A stretch of DNA of 64,000 bases, taken from NCBI RefSeq assembly GCF_001007995.1, contig NZ_CP011389.1:1054001-1118000 (forward strand). Direction: 5' to 3'. Below the pieces are notes generated by a model, which saw only the letters and a program-made list of their open reading frames with translations, had not been told where the DNA came from and made no database searches. This document shows, in pieces, positions 37,246 through 45,143 of the stretch. The translations under genes were made by a program, and so were the position numbers. The stretch comes from Deinococcus soli (ex Cha et al. 2016). Its GTDB lineage: Bacteria > Deinococcota > Deinococci > Deinococcales > Deinococcaceae. Numbering within the stretch: position 1 is the stretch's first letter; every line of letters starts with the position of its first letter.

Positions 37246-37889
37246 CAGCGGGCGACGACCGCCACGTACACCTGCGGCGCGCCCGCCTGTTTCAGGGCGT
37301 CCTGGCAGGCCTGCGCGGTGTGCCCGGTGGTGAGCACGTCGTCAATGAGGAGCACCGGGCCACCGGGCAGGAAGCCCTCGTGCGCGCGGAAGGCGCCGTG
37401 CAGGTCCTCGCGCTGCGCGGCGTGCCGCCGGGCCTGCTGGGCGCCAGCGTGGGTGCGGATCAGGGCGGGAACGCAGGGGACGGCCAGGGCGCTGGCCAGG
37501 GCGCGGCCCAGCAGCTCGGCCTGATTGAAGCCGCGCTGACGCTGCCGCCCGGGGTGCAGCGGGACGGGAATGACAGCCTGCACGTTCCAGTCGGCGGGCA
37601 CGCCCGTGGCGAGCGCCTCGCCGAGGATGCGGGCGAGGTCGCGGGCGTGGGCGAACTTCAGTTCCCGCACGGCGCGTCGGCGCACGCCGCTGTACGTCCC
37701 GAGCGTCACGAGGTGCGGTTCCGGCTGGGCGCGCAGGGGGCTGTGGGCCTGCACATGGGGGCGCAGGGCGGCGCGGCAGGCGGGGCACAGTCCGGCGTGC
37801 GCCCCGAGCTGCGCGCCGCAGCCGGGGCAGGCGCGGGGCAGCAGGGTGCGCAGCGCGCCGAGCAGGGCCGTTCCGAACGCAGCGGTCAT
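37245..37889 (-). CDS. comF: ComF family phosphoribosyltransferase-like protein
   Basis: A 214-residue ComF-type protein required for DNA uptake in competent bacteria; Deinococcus is naturally transformable. The N-terminus carries a four-cysteine zinc site (ACPGCGAQLG and LCPACRAAL). The PRTase-like domain follows with IPVPLHPGRQRQRGFNQAE and the PRPP loop VLLIDDVLTTGHT near 180-192. Length and domain order match the family. It converges on DUF1684 and shares its terminator. Confidence 0.87.
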   Translation of the reverse strand: MTAAFGTALLGALRTLLPRACPGCGAQLGAHAGLCPACRAALRPHVQAHSPLRAQPEPHLVTLGTYSGVRRRAVRELKFAHARDLARILGEALATGVPADWNVQAVIPVPLHPGRQRQRGFNQAELLGRALASALAVPCVPALIRTHAGAQQARRHAAQREDLHGAFRAHEGFLPGGPVLLIDDVLTTGHTAQACQDALKQAGAPQVYVAVVAR

Positions 37890-37942
37890 GCGGCGAGTGA
37901 ACCACGCCGCGCGGCGCGGCGTTGCCTCATGTGCACGCCGGT

Positions 37943-38086
37943 TGACAGATTGGCCGACCTTTCAACCCGAGCGGACTCGGAAAGCCGCCCAGCAGAGCGA
38001 GCAGGAGCGTGAAGGGATCGGGCGTGGAGTTCGCCAACCGGCGTTCTTCCGGGTTGGGAACGAAACAGAGGGACTCCTGGTCGGGT
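37943..38086 (+). repeat. Dispersed repeat, family A copy
   Basis: Contains AACCCGAGCGGACTCGG, CCCAGCAGAGCGAGCAGGAG, TCGGGCGTGGAGTT and CCGGGTTGGGAACGAAACAGA, matching the copies at 52495-52662 and 62546-62700. The leading hairpin is degenerate. It lies between comF and a hypothetical gene and ends just before the latter's stop codon. Confidence 0.72.
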
Positions 38087-38092
38087 GAGCCT

Positions 38093-38611
38093 CTACGGGG
38101 CGGGCTGCTGCAATTCGTCCAGGAAGAGGGGCGGGCGGGTCGCCTCGATCCGCTCCCACGCGGCGTTCAGGCCGTCCGGGTCGAGCATCGGCGCGGCCAG
38201 CGCGAAGCACGCGATGTGGTGCGCGCACACCTGCGCCACGCCGCCTGTCCCGAGCCGGGCCTGCTCGGCGGGTGTCAGGAGCCGCGCGAACGCGGCCGGG
38301 TCGCCCAGCGCGGGGTGGCTGCCCTCGCGGATCGCGGCGCGCAGGAACGCGGCGACCTCGGAGGGGTTCAGCCAGAAGCCGAACATCAGCTGGTCGCTCA
38401 GGGCGTCCAGGCGGCGCATGCGCGCGCCGTCCAGGCCGCGCCGCACCAGCGAGCGGGCGAGGTCCTGGCGTTCCAGGCGCAGGGCGGCGTACTCGCTCAG
38501 GCGCAGCTGCTCGCCGGGCGGCGTGACGCGGCCGCCCACGGCGCGGCGCAGGCGGTAGGCGAGCACGTATTCCTGGTACTCGCGCAGCAGTTCGCTGACG
38601 GGCAGGGTCAC
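38093..38611 (-). CDS. Hypothetical protein
   Basis: A 172-residue soluble protein, mostly helical, starting MTLPVSELLREYQEYVLAYRL. It contains a cluster CAHHIACFALAAP near 130-143 with two Cys and two His that might bind metal. I do not recognise a family. The GTG start at 38611 has TACACT 7 nt upstream, a leaderless arrangement; longer in-frame readings overlap the opposite gene and are not credible. The stop lies immediately after a dispersed repeat. Confidence 0.65.
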   Translation of the reverse strand: MTLPVSELLREYQEYVLAYRLRRAVGGRVTPPGEQLRLSEYAALRLERQDLARSLVRRGLDGARMRRLDALSDQLMFGFWLNPSEVAAFLRAAIREGSHPALGDPAAFARLLTPAEQARLGTGGVAQVCAHHIACFALAAPMLDPDGLNAAWERIEATRPPLFLDELQQPAP

Positions 38612-38785
38612 GCCGGTCAGTGTACGGGCCTCCCATACGGCACACGGGGTTTTCACACCCGTTTGACACTGGGGGGGCATGCTGCGCGGGACGGACATGT
38701 TGGACAACTGCTGCGCGGTGGGGACAAAGGCCACCGCGTGACCCCGTACGCTGATGGCATCCAAGTCAGTTTCAAGGAGATTCCC

Positions 38786-39064
38786 ATGCACCTGCTGAGG
38801 CGCAATCATCAATTCGAATTCCGTTCCCCGTCCGGTGATGACCGGCACGGCGCAGCCGACCTGTACAGCGACGCTGGGGCGACCCGCGCGGTGCTGGTGC
38901 TGCGCGGCATTCCGGCGGCCGAGGCGCCGCGCGCGCTGGCGTGCCTGAACCACTCGTGGCTGCCGTACCTGCTGCGGGCCGACACGTCGCTGCTGGTGCT
39001 GACGCTGCGCCCCCGCGCGGACGGCGAGAAGGCCCGCGCGGTCGTGCTGCCGCTCAGCGCGTAA
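38786..39064 (+). CDS. Hypothetical small protein
   Basis: A 92-residue protein, MHLLRRNHQFEFRSPSGDDR onwards, with a short central beta pattern TRAVLVLRGIPAAEAPRAL and SLLVLTLRPRADG. No family recognised. AAGGAGA at 38774-38780 sets the ATG at 38786, and a perfect hairpin follows the stop, so it looks like a real gene with its own promoter (TACGCT at 38748-38753 is a possible -10). Confidence 0.6.
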   Translation: MHLLRRNHQFEFRSPSGDDRHGAADLYSDAGATRAVLVLRGIPAAEAPRALACLNHSWLPYLLRADTSLLVLTLRPRADGEKARAVVLPLSA

Positions 39065-39076
39065 CCACACTCACAG

Positions 39077-39113
39077 GACGGCGCGGCCCCCGGAACCTGG
39101 AGACCGCGCCGTC
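39077..39113. terminator. Bidirectional terminator
   Basis: A perfect 10-bp stem GACGGCGCGG (39077-39086)/CCGCGCCGTC (39104-39113) between convergent genes. Confidence 0.72.
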
Positions 39114-39124
39114 TCCCGTCAGGG

Positions 39125-39784
39125 TCAGGCCGGGCGGGGGTGCGGGGCGGTCTGCACGGCCTTCAGGGCCAGCAGGGTGGCGGCCACGTCCAGCAGGGCG
39201 TGCAGGCCGTACACGCCCAGGCTGACCGCGTCGGGGGCGCCGCCCAGGCCCGCGACGGGCACGACGTTCACGACGCCCAGCGCGAGGCTCAGGGGCGCGG
39301 CCACGTTCAGCCACGACAGCAGCCGCGCGCGGGCGGGCAGGTCCTCCGGGTGCGGAGCGGCGCGCACGAGACTGCCGTACACGGCGTTCTTCGCCAGGAT
39401 GAAGCCCAGTTCGATGGTGGCGATGGCGGTCAGCGCGACCGGGTTGGCGTTCAGCGTGCCGGACAGGTACGCCAGGGCGCTCAGGGCCCACAGGGCCAGC
39501 CGCAGGGACGTCAGCCACGGGAACAGGCCGCGCAGGGAGCGCAGCACGCCGTCCCCGTCCGGGGTGGGAACCGCGTGGGTGTAGCGGGCCAGGAGCTGCG
39601 TCCACCACACGAGGACCACGGCGGCCAGCAGGGCGCGCAGGGTCGCCAGCCACGCGAACTGGTCGGTGACGCCAGCGCGCCACAGGCTGTACGCACCGAG
39701 CGCGAGGGTCGCGGCGACCAGCGTCCACAGGGCAGCCAGGGCGGCGGCACGCCAGCGCCCCGGGGTGATGGCCCCGGGGATCAT
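39125..39784 (-). CDS. Hypothetical integral membrane protein
   Basis: A 219-residue protein with about six hydrophobic helices (roughly 12-32, 45-64, 88-108, 112-130, 150-172, 180-205) and short loops. No known family is recognised by eye. It starts inside the gatB stop codon (ATGA overlap), so it is coupled to gatB, yet nothing links it to tRNA metabolism. It may simply use the gatB transcript. Confidence 0.7.
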   Translation of the reverse strand: MIPGAITPGRWRAAALAALWTLVAATLALGAYSLWRAGVTDQFAWLATLRALLAAVVLVWWTQLLARYTHAVPTPDGDGVLRSLRGLFPWLTSLRLALWALSALAYLSGTLNANPVALTAIATIELGFILAKNAVYGSLVRAAPHPEDLPARARLLSWLNVAAPLSLALGVVNVVPVAGLGGAPDAVSLGVYGLHALLDVAATLLALKAVQTAPHPRPA

Positions 39785-41217
39785 GACAGGCCCAGTTTCG
39801 CGGTCAGGCGCTCACGCACCACCTCCGGCTTGGCCTGCCCGCCCATGGCCTTCATGACCGGTCCGAACAAGGCGTTCATGGCCTTCGCGTTCCCGCCGCG
39901 CACCTTCTCCACGGTGGCCGGGTCGGCGGCCATGGCGGCGTCAATGGCGGCGTCAATGGCGGCGGTGTCGGTCACGACGCTCAGGCCGCGCTCCTGCACC
40001 AGGGTGGCGGGGTCGTGCCCGGCCAGCACGTCGGGCAGCAGGTCCTTGGCGATCTTGCCGCTGATGGTGCCTGCGTCGATCAGGCCCACGAGCGCGGCGA
40101 GGTACGCGGGCCGCAGGGCGCTGCCGTCCAGGGTCTCCTCGCGCGCGGCGAGCAGGCCGGACACGTCGCCCAGCAGCCAGTTCGCGAGTTTCTGGGCGTC
40201 AGGACGGGGTTGCGCGGTCAGCGCCTCGTCGAAGAAGCGCGACAGGGGCACGCTGAGGCTCAGGGTCTGCGCGTCCGCCGCGCGCACGCCCGCCGCGAGG
40301 TACCGCTCGAGCTTCTGCGCGGGCAGCTCGGGCATGCGCTCACGGACGCGGGCGATCCACTCGGGCGTGATGTCCAGCGGCGGCAGGTCCGGCTCGGGGA
40401 AGTAGCGGTAGTCGGCCTCGCCCTCCTTGGTGCGCATCAGGAACGTCTTCTGCCCGCCCTCGTCCCAGCCGAGGGTGTCCTGCGTGATGCGCCCGCCCGC
40501 GTCCAGAATGCGCGCCTGCCGCGCCGTCTCGAACTCGATGGCGCGGGCCACGCTGCGGAACGAGTTGAGGTTCTTCACCTCGCACTTCGTGCCCCACGGC
40601 TCGCCGGGCCTGTGCAGGCTGAGGTTCACGTCGCAGCGCATCTTGCCTTCCTCGGGCGTGGCGTCACTGACACCCAGCGCCTGCGCGATGGCCTGCACGC
40701 TCTCCAGGAACGCGCGGGCCTGCTCGGCGCTCACGATGTCGGCCTCGGTGACCATCTCCAGCAGGCTGGACCCGGCGCGGTTCAGGTCCAGCATCGAGTA
40801 CGGCGCATATGTGGGGTGCGTGAGTTTCCCCGCGTCGTCCTCCAGGTGCGCGCGCTTGATGCGGATGCGGTGCGTGGTCCCGTCCTCCAGCGTCACGTCC
40901 AGGAACCCGTCGCGCGCGATGGGCCGGTCGTACTGCGACAGCTGGAAGTTCTTCGGGGCGTCCGGGTAGAAGTAGTTCTTGCGGTGAAACTGCGTGAAGC
41001 CCGACACATCGCAGTTCAGGCCCAGGCCGAACATCATGGCGAGTTCCACCGCCTCGCGGTTCAGGGTCGGCAGGGTGCCCGGCAGGCCCAGCGTGAAGGG
41101 ATCGGTGAAGGTGTTGGGCTCCGCCCCGTGGTACTCCTGCGGGCACGCGCTGAAGATCTTCGATTTCGTCTTCAGTTGCAGGTGAACTTCCAGACCAATG
41201 ACCGCCTGATACGCCAT
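39781..41217 (-). CDS. gatB: Asp-tRNA(Asn)/Glu-tRNA(Gln) amidotransferase subunit B
   Basis: GatB is the kinase and tRNA-binding subunit of the GatCAB amidotransferase that converts mischarged Asp-tRNA(Asn) or Glu-tRNA(Gln). The 478-residue protein starts [21 protein letters not shown] and has the later family signatures [32 protein letters not shown], and [13 protein letters not shown]. The C-terminal part is the YqeY-like helical tail, ending [14 protein letters not shown]. gatA and gatC are not in the window. A coupled membrane protein gene follows. Confidence 0.96.
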   Translation of the reverse strand: MAYQAVIGLEVHLQLKTKSKIFSACPQEYHGAEPNTFTDPFTLGLPGTLPTLNREAVELAMMFGLGLNCDVSGFTQFHRKNYFYPDAPKNFQLSQYDRPIARDGFLDVTLEDGTTHRIRIKRAHLEDDAGKLTHPTYAPYSMLDLNRAGSSLLEMVTEADIVSAEQARAFLESVQAIAQALGVSDATPEEGKMRCDVNLSLHRPGEPWGTKCEVKNLNSFRSVARAIEFETARQARILDAGGRITQDTLGWDEGGQKTFLMRTKEGEADYRYFPEPDLPPLDITPEWIARVRERMPELPAQKLERYLAAGVRAADAQTLSLSVPLSRFFDEALTAQPRPDAQKLANWLLGDVSGLLAAREETLDGSALRPAYLAALVGLIDAGTISGKIAKDLLPDVLAGHDPATLVQERGLSVVTDTAAIDAAIDAAMAADPATVEKVRGGNAKAMNALFGPVMKAMGGQAKPEVVRERLTAKLGLS

Positions 41218-41278
41218 GACGCGCAGGATACCGCCGCGGGGCGGGAAACCCGGCGCTCAGGACTAGGAAGGCGTCCAC

Positions 41279-42052
41279 TCAGCGCCCGGCGGCGCACGCC
41301 CCCGTGAGTTCCGGGCGGTACTCGAAGTGCATGGTGTCGAGGTGGTACCAGCGCCCGCCCCAGATCCAGCCGTGCCGCTCGAAGGTGTGCACCAGCCCCG
41401 CCGGGAACTGGTTGCGCCAGGGAATGCCGCGCTGCCCCTCGCGGAAGCCGCTCCACTGCCAGTACGCCGCGCGGGTGGTATTCAGGTCGATGGCCGCGCC
41501 GAACGAGTGGACGCTGCGCCGGGACGTGCCCGCCACCGTGCGCCACAGGAACGCGCCCGCGCTGGGCGTCAGGAACGCGCGCCACTCCGGGTGCGCCGCC
41601 AGTTCCTGCGCGACTGCCCGCAGCGAGTCGGCCGCTCCGTTCACGCGCGTGACCCGCAGCGGCTGCCCGAACCAGTCCACGGTCACGAGGTTCGCGCGCA
41701 CGGCAGGGTCGGACGCGCCGTACATCTTCCGGAAGAGGGGCTCGAAGCGGGCGCGGCCCGGATCACTCAGGTACGCGGGCGCCGTCAGGGGCGCGCAGGC
41801 GGGGTACGCGGCGTCCAGCTGATCGAGCAGGCCCGGCGCGTCCAGTCGCCCCGGGTAGGTGGTGGCCGCGCTGCGCTTCAGGGACATGCGTGTGCCATCC
41901 CACCACACCAGCGCGCCGCCCTCCACGCCCCGCAGGAACGCCGGGTACGCCGCCACCAGCCGCTGCGCGGCGGCCGACTCGGCGGGGGTCAGGGCGGACG
42001 CCCACCCCAGGCAGGCCCCCAGCAGGCAGGTCCACACGGCACGTCTCTGCAC
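41279..42052 (-). CDS. M15 family (VanY/CwlK-like) peptidoglycan peptidase
   Basis: A 257-residue secreted peptidase. A signal peptide (about 1-20) precedes the C-terminal M15 domain. Zinc ligands appear as His182 and Asp189 in SVHSFGAAIDLN and His242 in MHFEYRPEL. Enzymes of this type cleave D-Ala-D-Ala or L-Ala-D-Glu bonds in peptidoglycan. The GTG start at 42052 has TACGCT 6 nt upstream; longer in-frame extensions run through another gene and are not credible. Two cysteines near the C-terminus and one in the mid region could form a disulfide. Confidence 0.85.
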   Translation of the reverse strand: MQRRAVWTCLLGACLGWASALTPAESAAAQRLVAAYPAFLRGVEGGALVWWDGTRMSLKRSAATTYPGRLDAPGLLDQLDAAYPACAPLTAPAYLSDPGRARFEPLFRKMYGASDPAVRANLVTVDWFGQPLRVTRVNGAADSLRAVAQELAAHPEWRAFLTPSAGAFLWRTVAGTSRRSVHSFGAAIDLNTTRAAYWQWSGFREGQRGIPWRNQFPAGLVHTFERHGWIWGGRWYHLDTMHFEYRPELTGACAAGR

Positions 42053-42229
42053 CCGCGTAGCGTAACGCCTCGTTAACGCCTCCGGGCGCACACTGACCCC
42101 GTGCCTGAGCTGCGATGCAAGGGGGGCCGGAACCCGGGCCTGCCCGCCTCTCACGCCGCGCCGCGCACTGCCGACTTCCCCTCCGTCTTCCCTTCCGAAA
42201 GTCGTCACGCCGTGACGCGAAGGCAGCCC

Positions 42230-42637
42230 ATGACGAACTATCCCCTTGCCAACTTCACCGGTTCCTGCGGCGAATCCTCCACCCGGGGCCAACCCAACTC
42301 CGTGAGCTCTGCCCGCGGCATGCAGCCCAACGAGGCCGCCGCCATCGACGGCAACACGGACCTGTCCACCTGCATGGTCGCCAACGGCGGCGCCAAGGTG
42401 TACGGCATCACCCTGACCGGTTCGCCCGGCATCTACGACTACGTCGTGAACGTGGACGCCCAGGGCCCCAGCGGCTTCGGCAGCGGCAGCATGTATCTGG
42501 CGTTCACGGATCAGTCCGGCGACACGTACTACCTGTCCATCTACAGCAGCAGCCGCTCGGTGCACACCGTGCGCTACAACAGCCAGCAGCCGGCCATCGT
42601 GAAGATGTGGTGGAGCGACTACAGCTTCGACGTGTAA
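42230..42637 (+). CDS. Hypothetical small Gly/Ser/Tyr-rich protein
   Basis: A 135-residue product, MTNYPLANFTGSCGESSTRG onward, rich in Gly, Ser, Thr and Tyr with alternating short hydrophobic strands, suggesting a beta-sandwich fold. It has two cysteines that could form a disulfide, but no signal peptide. I do not recognise the family, although carbohydrate-binding folds look similar. AAGGCAG at 42219-42225 precedes the ATG. A perfect terminator follows. Gene callers may prefer an upstream in-frame start, but that region has no coding look. Confidence 0.55.
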   Translation: MTNYPLANFTGSCGESSTRGQPNSVSSARGMQPNEAAAIDGNTDLSTCMVANGGAKVYGITLTGSPGIYDYVVNVDAQGPSGFGSGSMYLAFTDQSGDTYYLSIYSSSRSVHTVRYNSQQPAIVKMWWSDYSFDV

Positions 42638-42648
42638 GCCAGCCCGAC

Positions 42649-42685
42649 TGAACCGCGCCGCCCCTCGTCCGGGCGGCGCGGTTCA
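42649..42685. terminator. Perfect 15-bp bidirectional terminator
   Basis: Arms at 42649-42663 and 42671-42685 are exact reverse complements (TGAACCGCGCCGCCC on the left), with a 7-nt loop, between two convergent genes. The right arm covers the stop codon of the minus-strand gene. Confidence 0.85.
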
Positions 42686-43072
42686 CGTGTCCTGCCGGTC
42701 CGGCGGCAGGAAGTGGGTGCGGGCCGCCGGGCTGTTCAGCACGTCGGGTGGGTAGAAGGCGTGCAGGTACGCGGGGTTGAACAGGTGGGGGCAGCGGGCC
42801 TCGAAGGCGTCCCAGGTTTCGGTGCAGTCCGGGTGGGTGCGGTCCAGGTGGTCGAGGACCACGAAGAACCACGCGGCGGTCTGTGTCTCGCTGTACTTGG
42901 CCTGGAGGCCCATCCGGTCGGCCAGGTCCCGCAGGCCGGAGCGGAATTCGGCCAGGGCGGTCAGCGCGGGCCGCTCCCGCAGCAGGTGCCACGCCACGTG
43001 CGGGTGGGCGGCGTGACTGAAGCGCCCGTACCGGGCGGTGGCCTGCGTGAGGGCGCGCTTGAAGGGGGTCAT
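42683..43072 (-). CDS. Hypothetical protein
   Basis: A 129-residue, probably cytoplasmic protein with many His, Arg and aromatic residues (MTPFKRALTQATARYGRFSH; AAWFFVVLDHLDRTHPD; HLFNPAYLHAFYPPDVLN). No family recognised. CACAAT lies 6 nt before the ATG, which suits a leaderless mRNA. It is divergent from sdpR and shares a short intergenic region with its promoter. Confidence 0.6.
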   Translation of the reverse strand: MTPFKRALTQATARYGRFSHAAHPHVAWHLLRERPALTALAEFRSGLRDLADRMGLQAKYSETQTAAWFFVVLDHLDRTHPDCTETWDAFEARCPHLFNPAYLHAFYPPDVLNSPAARTHFLPPDRQDT

Positions 43073-43085
43073 GCCTGCATTGTGC

Positions 43086-43138
43086 TTGAGAGTGCGGGAT
43101 CAAGCTGCTACTATTTCGGTAGTTGCCTAATAAGGCAA
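43086..43138 (+). promoter_or_regulatory. sdpR-sdpI promoter and operator
   Basis: -35 TTGAGA (43086-43091), 17-nt spacer, -10 TACTAT (43109-43114). Just downstream lies the inverted repeat TTGCCT-AATA-AGGCAA (43123-43138), placed where a repressor would block transcription. A second smaller repeat ACTA/TAGT overlaps the -10. SdpR-type proteins repress their own operon, so this is its likely site. Confidence 0.75.
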
Positions 43139-43172
43139 TCAGCGAATGAGGTACTGGCATGTGTGACCACCC

Positions 43173-43463
43173 ATGAACGAGGTCTTCAAGGCCCTCTCCG
43201 ACCCCACCCGGCGCGACATTCTCGCCGCCCTGCGCCAGGGCGAACAGACCGCCGGACAGCTCGCCGACCGCTTCCCCCTCAGCAAGAGCACCCTGAGCGG
43301 TCACTTCGCCGTGCTGAAGGCCGCCGACCTGATCGACAGCGAGAAACGCGGCACCACCGTCATCTACCGCCTGAACACCACCGTCTTCCAGGACGTCCTG
43401 AGCCACATGCTCACTCTGTTCGGCCCCGCCAGCGACCACCCCACCCGAAAGGAGAACCCCTGA
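43173..43463 (+). CDS. sdpR: SdpR-type ArsR family autorepressor
   Basis: A 96-residue winged-helix repressor, with MNEVFKALSDPTRRDILAALR, LSKSTLSGHFAVLKAADLI and the wing EKRGTTVIYRLN. It lacks the metal-binding cysteines of ArsR and fits the SdpR group, which in Bacillus is held at the membrane by SdpI when toxin SdpC is bound. It overlaps sdpI by 1 nt (TGATG). A palindrome directly after the promoter is the expected autoregulatory site. No SdpC-like toxin gene is seen in the window. Confidence 0.85.
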   Translation: MNEVFKALSDPTRRDILAALRQGEQTAGQLADRFPLSKSTLSGHFAVLKAADLIDSEKRGTTVIYRLNTTVFQDVLSHMLTLFGPASDHPTRKENP

Positions 43464-44104
43464 TGCGCCCCTGGCTTGCCCTCCTCCCCTTCCCGCTGAC
43501 CTTCGCCCTGGCCGCCTGGAGCCTCCCACAGCAGCCCGCCCGCCTGCCCACCCACTGGGGCGTGGACGGTCAGCCCGACGCCTGGGGCAGCGCCGCGCAG
43601 GCCCTGTTCCAGCTGCCCGCCCTGCTCCTGCCCGCCGCCCTGCTGCTGCTGTACCTGGGCCGGGTGCCGTCCCAGCGCCGGAACGCACCCCTTCTGCAGC
43701 TGGTCGCGCTGGGCCTGGGCCTGCTGGCCCTCACGCAGACGGCCGCGCTGGCCTTCGCCTGGGACAGCAACCGCGCCCTGCTGGTCGGCCTGGGGCTGCT
43801 GTTCACGCTAATCGGCAACGTGATGGGCCGCGCGCACCCCAGTGCGTTCGTGGGCCTGCGCACCCCCTGGGTGTTCCTGAGCCGCCGCGCGTGGCACGCC
43901 TCGCAGCGCCGCAGCGGCGTGTGGTTCGTCGGCCTGGGCGTGGGTCTGCTGCTCGCTGCCCTGCTGGTGCCCACCGCGTGGCTGACCCCGTGGGTGGCCC
44001 CCTACGCCCTGCTGGCCGCCGTGGCCATCATGCTGGGTGTCCTGACGTACGCCTCTTACCGCGACTGGAAGACCGACCCGGAGCCGCAACCCGTCCAGCT
44101 GTAA
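43463..44104 (+). CDS. sdpI: SdpI family membrane immunity-type protein
   Basis: A 213-residue integral membrane protein with six hydrophobic helices. Family features include PTHWGVDGQPDAWGS near 30-45 (the DUF1648-like segment), LIGNVMGRAHPSAFVGLRTPWV in the middle, and WHASQRRSG after helix four. In Bacillus SdpI gives immunity to the SdpC killing peptide and signals to SdpR. Here only sdpR-sdpI is present, so it might answer to an external peptide or a membrane-active compound. Confidence 0.87.
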   Translation: MRPWLALLPFPLTFALAAWSLPQQPARLPTHWGVDGQPDAWGSAAQALFQLPALLLPAALLLLYLGRVPSQRRNAPLLQLVALGLGLLALTQTAALAFAWDSNRALLVGLGLLFTLIGNVMGRAHPSAFVGLRTPWVFLSRRAWHASQRRSGVWFVGLGVGLLLAALLVPTAWLTPWVAPYALLAAVAIMLGVLTYASYRDWKTDPEPQPVQL

Positions 44105-44135
44105 CCCCCAGCCTCACCCTGACCCGCGCGCCCGT

Positions 44136-44579
44136 TCAGTCGAGCACGCGGGTCATCTCGTGCGCGCTGGCCGTGAACCCCAGCGCCCCGTACAGCGGCC
44201 GGGCCATGTCGCTGCTGCCCAGGCTGACGCGCGTGACACCCTGCGCCCGCAGCACGTCCAGACACGCAGTGACCAGCGTGCGGGCGTGCCCGGCGCGGCG
44301 GTGGTCCGGGTGCGTCCAGACGTTCACCACCCGCCCCCGCCACGGCTGCGGATCACCCCGCGTGGGGCCCCAGTGCAGCAGGGTCACGCCCGCCCCGGCG
44401 ATCACCTCCGCCCCGCCTTCCAGCAGGAACCCCAGGTACAGGCCGCCTCTGATGGCACCTGCCACCCACTCGGCGTACGTGGGCCGCTCGGGAAGGTCGC
44501 GGGCATCCGGGTAGCGGTGCGCGGCAATGGTGTGGGCGTCGGCAGGCGTGACCGGGCGCAGGTGGGGGGGCGGGGTCAT
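44136..44579 (-). CDS. GNAT family N-acetyltransferase
   Basis: A 147-residue acetyltransferase. The N-terminal strand-helix LRPVTPADAHTIAAHR and the acetyl-CoA motif VWTHPDHRRAGHARTLV are typical of GNAT proteins; the C-terminal SSDMARPLYGALGFTASAH provides the usual late Tyr. The substrate cannot be inferred. It overlaps marR by 4 nt and so belongs to a marR-GNAT transcription unit opposite eamA. Confidence 0.83.
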   Translation of the reverse strand: MTPPPHLRPVTPADAHTIAAHRYPDARDLPERPTYAEWVAGAIRGGLYLGFLLEGGAEVIAGAGVTLLHWGPTRGDPQPWRGRVVNVWTHPDHRRAGHARTLVTACLDVLRAQGVTRVSLGSSDMARPLYGALGFTASAHEMTRVLD

Positions 44580-45079
44580 GGCTGGCGGGTCTCGGCGTGC
44601 GCGATGAGGCGGCGCAGCAGCTGTTCGAGTTGCTGGCGTTCGCTGGCACTCAGGGGGCTGAGCAGGTCCTCCTCGCGCCGCAGGTGGACGGGCAGGTGCA
44701 TGCGGACGAGGTCGCGTCCCGTGTCGGTCAGGTGGATGCGCTGGGCGCGGCGGTCCTGGGGGTCGGGGGCGCGGCGCAGCAGGCCTCGCGTCTCCAGGCG
44801 GTCGAGGCTGCCGGTCACGCTGGCGGGGGATACGGCCAGCAGCGCGGCGAGTTCGCCGGGGGTCAGGCCTTCAGGTGGGGCGGAGCGGTGCAGCGTGAAC
44901 AGCAGGTCGCGAGTGGTGGGCGTCAGGTCGGCGCCTGATGCGGTGGCGCGAACGTGGTCGTCGAGCAGGGCCTGGGCGCGCGTGAGGGTGATGAAGGTGA
45001 GCATGGGGGCGGTGTCCAGTTCAGGTTCGCGGGTCTGCCAGTCGTGCCGGATGCGGTCCAGCAGATTGAGAAGGTTCAC
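44576..45079 (-). CDS. MarR family transcriptional regulator
   Basis: A 167-residue winged-helix regulator: LTPGELAALLAVSPASVTGSLDRLETRGLLRR is the recognition region (about 78-108), followed by the wing DPQDRRAQRIHLTDTGR. MarR proteins usually repress efflux or stress genes and release DNA on binding small aromatic ligands. The GTG start at 45079 has TATACT 6 nt upstream, a perfect -10 for a leaderless mRNA, and that box overlaps an inverted repeat. The divergent target is the adjacent EamA transporter. Confidence 0.87.
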   Translation of the reverse strand: MNLLNLLDRIRHDWQTREPELDTAPMLTFITLTRAQALLDDHVRATASGADLTPTTRDLLFTLHRSAPPEGLTPGELAALLAVSPASVTGSLDRLETRGLLRRAPDPQDRRAQRIHLTDTGRDLVRMHLPVHLRREEDLLSPLSASERQQLEQLLRRLIAHAETRQP

Positions 45080-45143
45080 GGGAGGAGTATAGGAAATAGC
45101 CTATATACTTTATGTATAAAATATTTATAGATAAAATAATTAT
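45080..45143. promoter_or_regulatory. AT-rich divergent marR/eamA control region
   Basis: In a GC-rich genome this 64-bp stretch is strikingly AT-rich. It holds inverted repeats TATAGG-N6-CCTATA (45088-45105) and TATAC-N5-GTATA (45104-45118). On the minus strand TATACT (45086-45091) is 6 nt from the marR GTG, and on the plus strand TAAAAT (45132-45137) is 6 nt from the eamA ATG, so both mRNAs look leaderless and the repeats lie between two promoters. Confidence 0.72.

Noticed and set aside
41279..42565. A long form of the M15 peptidase with about 170 extra N-terminal residues.
   Set aside because: The extension covers another gene and lacks a signal peptide, while GTG 42052 starts a clean signal peptide 6 nt after a -10 box.
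43123..43138. TTGCCTAATAAGGCAA as a transcription terminator.
   Set aside because: It lies directly after a strong promoter and before the repressor gene, which fits an operator better.
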